Assembly (NCBI GenBank): GCA_027080245.1
Contig: JALWSN010000512.1
Span: 1-12,257 of the forward strand
Length of the DNA stretch: 12,257 nucleotides
Direction: 5' to 3'
Source: Ignavibacteriales bacterium
GTDB taxonomy: Bacteria; Bacteroidota; Ignavibacteria; Ignavibacteriales; Melioribacteraceae
Shown here piece by piece: positions 7,206-12,257 of the stretch. The position numbers and the translations under genes were made by a program. The number at the start of each line of letters is the position of its first letter. The stretch's first letter is position 1. Under the pieces are notes generated by a model that worked only from the letters and a program-made list of their open reading frames with translations, did no database searches and was not told the origin of the DNA.

Positions 7206-8183
7206 GTGAGGGCTGTAATACCGGTTGCCGGCTTCGGAACAAGGTTAAAGCCGCATACTTATTCGATGCCCAAAGTTTTGTTAACTGTTGGGGACAAGCC
7301 TATTTTAGGACACATTCTGGAAAAGCTTGTTCAGGAAAACATTTTAAACGCTACTTTAATCACAGGGCATTTAGGAGACAAAATAGTTAGTTACGTCAGG
7401 AAAGAATTTCCTCAAATTAATGCTGAATTCGTTGAGCAAGAAGAAATGCTGGGACTGGGGCACGCAATTTATTCGGCGGCGAAAACTTTTGGGAACGAGG
7501 AAATTTTCATCATTCTTGGCGATACTGTCTTCGACGTAAATCTGGACAACGTTCTTAAAAATCAGGTTTCTTCAATTGGAGTTAAAAACGTAGAAGACCC
7601 AAGCAGATTTGGCGTTGCCGTTACGGAAAACGGGTTCGTTAAAAAATTAATTGAAAAACCATCCCGCCCAATTTCCAAAATGGCGCTGGTTGGATTGTAC
7701 TACATTAAAAATTCGGAATTGTTGAAGGACTCCCTGGAGGAGTTGATTAGAAAGAATATTAAAACTAGAGGAGAATACCAATTAACCGACGCTCTGCAGA
7801 TAATGATTGAACGGGGCGAGAAAATTACAACTTTCAAAGTCGATGGCTGGTACGATTGCGGTAAACCAGAAACGTTGCTTTCAACTAATAGATTCTTGCT
7901 TCAAAAGAATCATTACGCCGCCAAAGCGGAAAACACGGTTGTGATTCCCCCCGTGTTTATTGCCGAAAATGCAATTGTCGAGAATTCGGTAATCGGACCG
8001 TTTACCACAATTTCAAAGAACTGTATTGTCCGGGATTCAATAATTAAAAATTCAATAATTAATCCCGGCGCGCACGTGGAACGCGCGATGCTCGACAGCT
8101 CAATCATCGGTAGTAACGCCGTTGTTAAAGGCAAGTTTACCCGTCTTAATGCGGGCGACTCGTCGGAATTAGAATTTGATTAA
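7206..8183 (+). CDS. Sugar-1-phosphate nucleotidyltransferase with C-terminal left-handed beta-helix
   Basis: A 325-residue cytoplasmic enzyme that activates a sugar 1-phosphate with an NTP to give a nucleotide sugar, releasing pyrophosphate. The N-terminal domain is RmlA/GalU-like: AGFGTRLKPHTYSMPK (8-23) is the nucleotide-binding signature, LGLGHAI (82-88) the base-contact motif, LGDTVFD (Asp106) the Mg ligand, EKP at 150-152, GEYQLTDAL (189-197) and DGWYDCGKPE (213-222) the substrate and second metal site. From about residue 245 to 312 the chain shows hexapeptide-repeat character (IAENAIVENSVIGPFTTIS, then IVRDSIIKNSIINPGAHV), a left-handed beta-helix as in RmlA-long and archaeal GlmU-like proteins. 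This part does not show clear acetyltransferase catalytic residues. Base (dTTP or UTP) and sugar cannot be set from sequence. It ends 22 nt before metK with no terminator between. Confidence 0.92.
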   Translation: MRAVIPVAGFGTRLKPHTYSMPKVLLTVGDKPILGHILEKLVQENILNATLITGHLGDKIVSYVRKEFPQINAEFVEQEEMLGLGHAIYSAAKTFGNEEIFIILGDTVFDVNLDNVLKNQVSSIGVKNVEDPSRFGVAVTENGFVKKLIEKPSRPISKMALVGLYYIKNSELLKDSLEELIRKNIKTRGEYQLTDALQIMIERGEKITTFKVDGWYDCGKPETLLSTNRFLLQKNHYAAKAENTVVIPPVFIAENAIVENSVIGPFTTISKNCIVRDSIIKNSIINPGAHVERAMLDSSIIGSNAVVKGKFTRLNAGDSSELEFD

Positions 8184-8205
8184 TTTAATTAAAGGAGAAA
8201 AATAG

Positions 8206-9348
8206 ATGTCATTTTTATTCACATCCGAATCCGTTTCCGAAGGGCATCCGGACAAAATATGCGACGCCATTTCGGACGGAATATTAGACGCCCTTTTGGA
8301 ACAAGACCCAAATTCCCGCGTAGCTTGCGAAACTTTCGTGACCACGGGCTTAGTGCTTGTTGGCGGCGAGATTACCACAAACGCCTACGTGGAAATTCCA
8401 GAAATTGTTAGAAACATTGTAAGAGAAATCGGATATACAAACGCCGATTACAAATTCGACGCCGAATCGTGCTCAGTACTGAACGCAATACATTCGCAAT
8501 CGCCTGACATTGCAATGGGCGTGGACAAAGGCGGCGCGGGCGACCAAGGACTGATGTTCGGCTACGCTTGCGATCAAACAAAAGAATTCATGCCAATGCC
8601 AATAATGTTTGCTCACAACATCGTAAAAAAATTAGCGAGCATCAGAAAGAAAAACTCCGGCTTAATGCCTTATCTTCGCCCGGACGCAAAATCGCAGGTG
8701 ACGATTGAATTCGACGACGCAGGCAAACCTTTGCGCGTAGACGCCGTAGTGGTTTCAACTCAACACGACAAGGGCGTTCGCCAACGTAAAATAAAAAGCG
8801 ACGTAATTAACAATGTAATAAAAAAAGTTATTCCCGAAAAATATTTGGACAAGAAAACAAAATATTTTGTGAACCCTACCGGTCGTTTTGAAATTGGCGG
8901 ACCGCACGGCGACAGCGGGTTGACAGGAAGGAAAATAATTGTGGACACTTACGGCGGCTGGGCGCCTCATGGAGGCGGAGCATTCAGCGGGAAGGACCCT
9001 TCCAAAGTTGACCGTAGCGCAACTTACGCAGCGCGGCACATCGCCAAGAACATTGTAGCCGCCAAGCTTGCCAAAGAATGCCTTGTTCAAGTGGCTTACG
9101 CAATTGGCGTTGCCGAGCCGGTTTCAATTCACATCGACACAAAGGGAACAGGCGTTCGCCCGGACAAAGAACTTGCCGAAATGGTAATGAAGGAAGTGGA
9201 CTTAACGCCGGCTGGAATAATTAAACGATTGGATTTAAGAAGACCCATCTACCGGAAGACCGCCGCTTACGGACATTTCGGCAGGAACGAAAAAGACTTC
9301 ACATGGGAAAAATTAGATTTAGTTGAAACGTTCAAAAAATATCATTAA
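8206..9348 (+). CDS. metK: S-adenosylmethionine synthetase
   Basis: A 380-residue methionine adenosyltransferase, which makes S-adenosylmethionine from ATP and methionine with release of phosphate and pyrophosphate; active as a cytoplasmic tetramer. The length matches E. coli MetK (384). All signatures are intact: SEGHPDKICDAISD (His14, Asp16, Lys17), GAGDQGLMFGYA (110-121), the central DSGLTGRKIIVDTYGG (236-251) and the P-loop-like GGGAFSGKDPSKVDRS (256-271). The ATG at 8206 is preceded by AAAGGAGA (8191-8198). It sits 22 nt after the nucleotidyltransferase and 18 nt before ahcY, so the two SAM-cycle genes are very probably co-transcribed. No SAM riboswitch fits in the short upstream gap, and none was seen before the nucleotidyltransferase gene. 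Confidence 0.98.
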   Translation: MSFLFTSESVSEGHPDKICDAISDGILDALLEQDPNSRVACETFVTTGLVLVGGEITTNAYVEIPEIVRNIVREIGYTNADYKFDAESCSVLNAIHSQSPDIAMGVDKGGAGDQGLMFGYACDQTKEFMPMPIMFAHNIVKKLASIRKKNSGLMPYLRPDAKSQVTIEFDDAGKPLRVDAVVVSTQHDKGVRQRKIKSDVINNVIKKVIPEKYLDKKTKYFVNPTGRFEIGGPHGDSGLTGRKIIVDTYGGWAPHGGGAFSGKDPSKVDRSATYAARHIAKNIVAAKLAKECLVQVAYAIGVAEPVSIHIDTKGTGVRPDKELAEMVMKEVDLTPAGIIKRLDLRRPIYRKTAAYGHFGRNEKDFTWEKLDLVETFKKYH

Positions 9349-9366
9349 AAATTAGAGGAATCATTT

Positions 9367-10644
9367 ATGGATTACAAAGAAGGAAAATACAAAGTAAGAG
9401 ATTTAAAATTAGCCGCTGAAGGCAGAAAGAAAATCGAATGGGCGGAATCGAGAATGCCCGTGATGATGAAGCTCAGAGAAAAGTACAGCAAAACCAAACC
9501 ATTGAAGGGTTACAAAATTGCCGGCTGCCTGCACGTTACGAAAGAGACTGCGGTGCTGGTGGAAACCCTTAAAGCCGCGGGCGCAAAGGTAAGCTGGAGC
9601 GGATGTAACCCTCTTTCCACGCAGGACGAGATTGCTGCGGCTCTGGCAAAAAACGGCGTGGAAATTTACGCCTGGCACGGGCAAAACGTAAAGGAATTTT
9701 ACTGGTCGATTGAAAAAACTCTCGAGATGAAACCTAACCTCACCCTCGACGACGGAGCGGATTTAATTTTCACAGTTCACAATAAGCATCCCGAACTGGC
9801 GGAAAACATCATCGGCGGAACGGAAGAAACAACTACCGGCGTGCACAGACTTAGGGCAATGGCAAAGGCAAAAAAACTGCTCTATCCGGTGCTTGCCGTT
9901 AACGACGCCGAAACCAAATGGGATTTCGACAACGTTTACGGCACGGGACAATCCTCCATTGACGGTATTTTAAGAGCTACTTCGGTAATGCTTGCGGGCA
10001 AAAATTTTGTGGTTGCTGGTTACGGACATTGCGGAAGAGGCGTAGCAATGAGAGCCAAAGGAATGGGCGCAAATGTAATAGTAACGGAAGTTAAACCCAC
10101 CGCCGCCCTTAAAGCTACTCTCGAAGGCTTTAGAGTAATGAAAATGGACGAAGCTGCAAAGATTGGCGACATTTTTATTACCGCCACCGGCGTTAAGGAT
10201 ATTATCGTAAAACGCCACTTCGAGAAAATGAAAGACGGCGCAATAGTTTGCAACACAGGCCATTACGATTGCGAAATTAACATAGAAGACCTTGCGGAAA
10301 TTGCCAAAAGGAAAAGATTGGTAAGAGACAACAACGAAGAGTACACTCTTAAAAACGGCAAGCGGATTTACTTGCTGGCGCAGGGCAGATTGGTAAATCT
10401 TGCCGCCGCAGAAGGACATCCTTCCGAGGTAATGGATATGTCCTTCGCCAATCAATTCATGTCTCAGCTGAGATTAGTCGAGTTGGACAAAGAAGGCGTT
10501 CTACTTGATCCGGACGTTTACGATATTCCCGAATCCCAGGATCAGGAAATTGCAGGAATTAAGCTCGAAACAATGGGCTTCAAAATCGATAAGCTTACAA
10601 AAGAACAACAGAAATACATTAACGATTTTGCTGCAGGAACTTAA
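9367..10644 (+). CDS. ahcY: S-adenosylhomocysteine hydrolase, short thermophile/archaeal type
   Basis: A 425-residue NAD-dependent enzyme that splits S-adenosylhomocysteine to adenosine and homocysteine, relieving product inhibition of methyltransferases. The substrate domain has LHVTKETAVLVETL, LDDGAD (128-131), GGTEETTTGVHRL (Glu153/154) and NDAETKWDFDNVYGTGQS with the catalytic Lys184 and Asp188. The Rossmann loop is GYGHCGRG (218-225) with Glu241 (VTEV) to hold the NAD ribose, and NTGH (296-299) and QGRLVNLAAAEGHP are conserved. It lacks the roughly 40-residue insertion of many bacterial and plant enzymes and the Lys/Tyr-containing C-terminal tail of the human type, which places it with the Thermotoga/archaeal branch. 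AGAGGAA (9354-9360) precedes the ATG. It is the last gene of the cluster, followed by a terminator. Confidence 0.98.
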   Translation: MDYKEGKYKVRDLKLAAEGRKKIEWAESRMPVMMKLREKYSKTKPLKGYKIAGCLHVTKETAVLVETLKAAGAKVSWSGCNPLSTQDEIAAALAKNGVEIYAWHGQNVKEFYWSIEKTLEMKPNLTLDDGADLIFTVHNKHPELAENIIGGTEETTTGVHRLRAMAKAKKLLYPVLAVNDAETKWDFDNVYGTGQSSIDGILRATSVMLAGKNFVVAGYGHCGRGVAMRAKGMGANVIVTEVKPTAALKATLEGFRVMKMDEAAKIGDIFITATGVKDIIVKRHFEKMKDGAIVCNTGHYDCEINIEDLAEIAKRKRLVRDNNEEYTLKNGKRIYLLAQGRLVNLAAAEGHPSEVMDMSFANQFMSQLRLVELDKEGVLLDPDVYDIPESQDQEIAGIKLETMGFKIDKLTKEQQKYINDFAAGT

Positions 10645-10668
10645 TTTAATCGGAATACTCTTGTTAGG

Positions 10669-10699
10669 AAAAGGCTCGTAATTGTTGCGAGCCTTTTTT
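10669..10699 (+). terminator. Intrinsic terminator of the metK-ahcY operon
   Basis: AAAAGGCTCG (10669-10678) and CGAGCCTTTT (10688-10697) form a 10 bp stem with a 9 nt loop, and the T run continues to 10699. It begins 24 nt after the ahcY stop codon and is a textbook rho-independent terminator on the plus strand. Confidence 0.9.
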
Positions 10700-10836
10700 G
10701 TTAAATAAGTCGATAATATTTTTAAGGCGAAGTTCAGTTCTGTTCAAAATAATTTTTGAGGAAAGGATTTGGAATAAAGTTACAAGGCTTAAGATCAGCG
10801 CCCGTTAGATTAACGCATTATTAGTCAATACTCTTT

Positions 10837-10980
10837 CCACCCCATCCCCATTAGCTTTGATGAAAGTGTTACATTGCGTTAGTCCCGCAGGGGTTTGGGT
10901 GGGTTAAATATTTTGTAATTCCCTTCTGTCCTTGATAAATTGTAATTACATTGAGTTAGACAGATTTGTAATCGTTAAAG
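10837..10980. repeat. Dispersed repeat, copy A
   Basis: Begins with CCACCCCATCCCC (10837-10849) and, about 40 nt on, GGGGTTTGGGTGGG (10890-10903); these arms are imperfect inverted repeats. The segment between them (ATGAAAGTGTTACATTGCGT) and part of the DNA after it (ATTGTAATT..., AGACAGAT.TGTA...GTTAAA, up to 10980) recur with substitutions in copy B at 11307-11466. By eye the core of about 67 bp is roughly 70% identical between copies, with a single-base length difference. It encodes no protein and carries no transposase. Confidence 0.65.
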
Positions 10981-10995
10981 AACTCTACCCCCAAA

Positions 10996-11027
10996 CCCCC
11001 TTCTCTTGCGAAGAGAAGGGGGCTTTT
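10996..11027 (+). repeat. Perfect 12 bp hairpin with CTTTT tail
   Basis: CCCCCTTCTCTT (10996-11007) and AAGAGAAGGGGG (11011-11022) pair perfectly around a GCG loop and are followed by CTTTT (11023-11027). It resembles a terminator but there is no gene directly upstream; ahcY already has its own terminator about 300 nt earlier. It shares the C5TTC/GAAG5 core and the CTTTTAA tail with the hairpin after the DUF2723 gene, which suggests a family of dispersed hairpins. Confidence 0.6.
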
Positions 11028-11046
11028 AAATATGGCAACGCTTTTT

Positions 11047-11065
11047 CTCCTCTTTTCAAGAGGAG
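11047..11065. repeat. Perfect 8 bp hairpin CTCCTCTT/AAGAGGAG
   Basis: CTCCTCTT (11047-11054) and AAGAGGAG (11058-11065) pair around a TTC loop, only 24 nt after the previous hairpin. There is no T tract behind it. It appears to be another piece of palindromic repeat debris. Confidence 0.5.
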
Positions 11066-11084
11066 GCGGAGTGAAGTTGATGGA

Positions 11085-11112
11085 AAGTCTTAAGGAATAA
11101 GTCTTAAGTCGT
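11085..11112. repeat. Short tandem repeat, 14 nt unit x2
   Basis: AAGTCTTAAGGAAT (11085-11098) is followed directly by AAGTCTTAAGTCGT (11099-11112), sharing the first ten bases, and then by AAGTAATTTGCG. It leads into a segment with TTTGCG-like words (on the minus strand GCAAAGTACGAAG and CGCAAAGGATT) at about 11156-11190. Confidence 0.5.
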
Positions 11113-11306
11113 AAGTAATTTGCGTTCGTGAAATAATTTTTCTCCGCGCGAATCCTTTGCGGGTTTTGCAAAATCTCTTCGTACTTTGCGTGGGAATGTT
11201 TTCCCTAATCCAGGCGAAGAGTGTAAAAGAAGGGTTTGAAGTAAATCAGTTAAAATCCTTGAAATCAACAACCTTTCAATGAATACAATTTCAATCAAGG
11301 AGCCTT

Positions 11307-11466
11307 CCCACCCCATCCCTTTAACATTGGTGAAAGTATTGGATTACGTAAGCCCCTTAGGAGTTTGGGTTGGGTGATTGCTCTAAAAGTTATTTTTGAG
11401 AAAGCGCTTCTTTGCCAAATGCATTGTAATTCAATTTATCTTGGACAGATGTGTAGAAGTTAAAAA
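11307..11466. repeat. Dispersed repeat, copy B
   Basis: Begins CCCACCCCATCCC (11307-11319), continues GGTGAAAGTATTGGATTACGT, and closes its C-rich/G-rich inverted pair with TTTGGGTTGGG (11364-11374). The following ATTGTAATT (from 11424), GGACAGATGTGTA and GTTAAAAAG correspond to the same blocks in copy A, at slightly different spacing. The order and orientation are the same in both copies, so this is a direct repeat about 470 nt from the first. Confidence 0.62.
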
Positions 11467-11570
11467 GTTAATTGATTAAAATTTTTTGAGTCCGCTTAAT
11501 TAGGTTCGTTAAAGATTATTTTGGACTAATGCAGCCGAAAACTTATTTTTGTTTTTTTGATTTCTAAGAT

Positions 11571-11577
11571 GGAGAGG
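11571..11577 (+). promoter_or_regulatory. Ribosome binding site of the nitrilase-superfamily gene
   Basis: GGAGAGG precedes the ATG at 11580 and fixes that start. The earlier ATG at 11569, which overlaps this site, meets a stop after four codons. Confidence 0.65.
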
Positions 11578-11579
11578 AA

Positions 11580-12257
11580 ATGAAAATAGCGCTGGTTCAA
11601 CAAAAAGCTTCGGCGGATGTTGAAAAGAACATTCGCGAAGGATTAAACGCCGTGGAAAACGCCGCGCGTCGGGGGGCTAATATTGTTTGCTTTCCCGAGT
11701 TAGCCTTCACACCTTTTTACCCGGCAAAACCTGCTGACGAAAATTATTTGAATTTAGCCGAAGAAATTCCCGGCAGAACTACCGAGGCATTTACTAAATT
11801 GGCAAAGGAATTAAATGTAGTAATTATTTTAAATTTGTTCGAACGCGTTGGCGACAAAGCTTTTGATTCTTCGCCTGTGATTAACTCGGACGGAAATATT
11901 TTAGGAATAACGCGCATGCTTCACATCACGGATTACGAATGCTTTTACGAAAAGAGTTACTACTCGCCGGGAGACACGGGAGTTAAAATTTACGAAACAA
12001 ACTTTGGAAAGGTGGGCGTGGCAATTTGCTACGACAGGCATTACCCCGAGTACATGCGGGCTTTGGCGCTTGCCGGAGCGGAAATTGTTTTTATTCCGCA
12101 GGCGGGCGCAATTGGCGAATGGCCCCAAGGTGTTTACGAGGCGGAAGTTCAAACGGCGGCTTTTCAGAATGGCTACTTTGCCGCTTTGTGCAACAGGGTG
12201 GGTAAAGAGGACTGCCTTGAATTTGCCGGCGGCTCGTTTGTGTGTAATCCCAATGGA
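11580..12257 (+). CDS. Nitrilase-superfamily carbon-nitrogen hydrolase, 5' part (cut at window end)
   Basis: The first 226 residues of a carbon-nitrogen hydrolase, most like the N-carbamoylputrescine amidase/beta-ureidopropionase branch, which cleaves amide or carbamoyl C-N bonds in the cytoplasm. It begins MKIALVQQKAS and shows the catalytic Glu40 in CFPELAFTPFYP, the second conserved Glu124 in CFYEKSYYSPGDTG, and the nucleophile Cys150 in GVAICYDRHYPEYMR. FIPQAGAIGEWP and AAFQNGYFAALCNRVG follow family strands near the active site. The catalytic Lys normally found in a (Y)RKxHxP motif is replaced: here the residues are TRMLHIT, with Met113 in the Lys place (codon ATG at 11916-11918). The frame is otherwise intact, so this is either an active variant using another residue, a non-catalytic homologue, or a sequence error. 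The C-terminal part (about 60-70 residues expected) is outside the window. Confidence 0.93.
   Translation, partial: MKIALVQQKASADVEKNIREGLNAVENAARRGANIVCFPELAFTPFYPAKPADENYLNLAEEIPGRTTEAFTKLAKELNVVIILNLFERVGDKAFDSSPVINSDGNILGITRMLHITDYECFYEKSYYSPGDTGVKIYETNFGKVGVAICYDRHYPEYMRALALAGAEIVFIPQAGAIGEWPQGVYEAEVQTAAFQNGYFAALCNRVGKEDCLEFAGGSFVCNPNG

Larger units (their letters stand above)
10700..11579. other. Gene-free 880 bp repeat island
   Basis: No convincing gene occurs here: the only open frames are short minus-strand ones that run through the hairpins and repeats and have no family features or ribosome binding sites. The region holds two diverged copies of a longer unit (from 10837 and from 11307), two perfect hairpins (10996-11022 and 11047-11065), a 14 nt tandem at 11085-11112 and a CGCAAAG-like stretch (about 11113-11195). 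The last ~110 bp are AT-rich and must contain the promoter of the hydrolase at 11580. Confidence 0.75.

Noticed and set aside
8755..9090. Antisense open frames inside metK, ahcY and the DUF2723 gene
   Set aside because: They are shadows of strongly conserved coding sequence on the plus strand and show no family features.
11104..11316. Minus-strand open frame of 70 residues in the repeat island
   Set aside because: It runs through the CGCAAAG-like and tandem repeat DNA, has no ribosome binding site and no protein-family character; the same holds for the frame at 10956-11171, which crosses a perfect hairpin.
1..12257. CRISPR array, transposase, phage genes, tRNA or rRNA
   Set aside because: No regularly spaced repeats, no transposase or integrase motifs, and no tRNA-like or rRNA-like sequence were seen on either strand.

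Overview
The window is a 12.3 kb stretch of low-GC bacterial chromosome with ordinary bacterial gene structure. The mix suggests the Bacteroidota/Chlorobiota/Ignavibacteriota assemblage, most likely an Ignavibacteria-like organism. The clues are a roughly 960-residue DUF2723 (GT117-like) membrane glycosyltransferase, a short 'thermophile/archaeal-type' adenosylhomocysteinase, and intergenic repeats rich in CCCC(A)CCCC and CGCAAAG-like motifs. This is inference from protein style; there is no rRNA or marker phylogeny here.

Left edge (1-1301, minus strand): three overlapping genes of an energy-coupling-factor cobalt/nickel importer. They are cbiM/nikM (substrate-specific membrane subunit), a small two-helix PDGLE/NikN-like subunit, and a CbiQ-like T component cut by the window edge. 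The ATPase is presumably just outside. A 248 bp divergent intergenic region separates them from a thioredoxin gene on the plus strand (1550-1885). Thioredoxin converges on a short GT2 glycosyltransferase (1959-2594, minus), with two hairpins between them.

Middle (2744-5879, plus): a 71-residue charged protein of unknown function lies 31 nt upstream of the DUF2723 glycosyltransferase, which ends at a strong GC-rich hairpin. Next comes a plus-strand cluster: a GT9 heptosyltransferase-like protein (6050-7111), a sugar-1-phosphate nucleotidyltransferase with a C-terminal beta-helix (7206-8183), metK (8206-9348) and ahcY (9367-10644), closed by a clear intrinsic terminator. The last three are separated by only 22 and 18 nt and look like one operon. 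MetK makes S-adenosylmethionine and AhcY removes the S-adenosylhomocysteine left after methylation. The sugar nucleotidyltransferase and the glycosyltransferases around it point to envelope glycan or glycoprotein synthesis.

Right (10700-11579): an 880 bp gene-free island made of repeat debris. It has two diverged copies of a ~145-160 bp unit that begins with a C-rich/G-rich imperfect inverted repeat, two perfect hairpins, and a CGCAAAG-like/short tandem segment. It is followed by the 5' part of a nitrilase-superfamily amidohydrolase (11580 to the edge) that keeps the catalytic Glu and Cys but has Met where the catalytic Lys is expected.

I see no CRISPR array, transposase, phage gene, tRNA, rRNA or recognisable riboswitch. 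No obviously new multi-gene system is present. The most unusual items are the Lys-to-Met hydrolase, the repeat island, and the sugar-nucleotidyltransferase/SAM-cycle operon.
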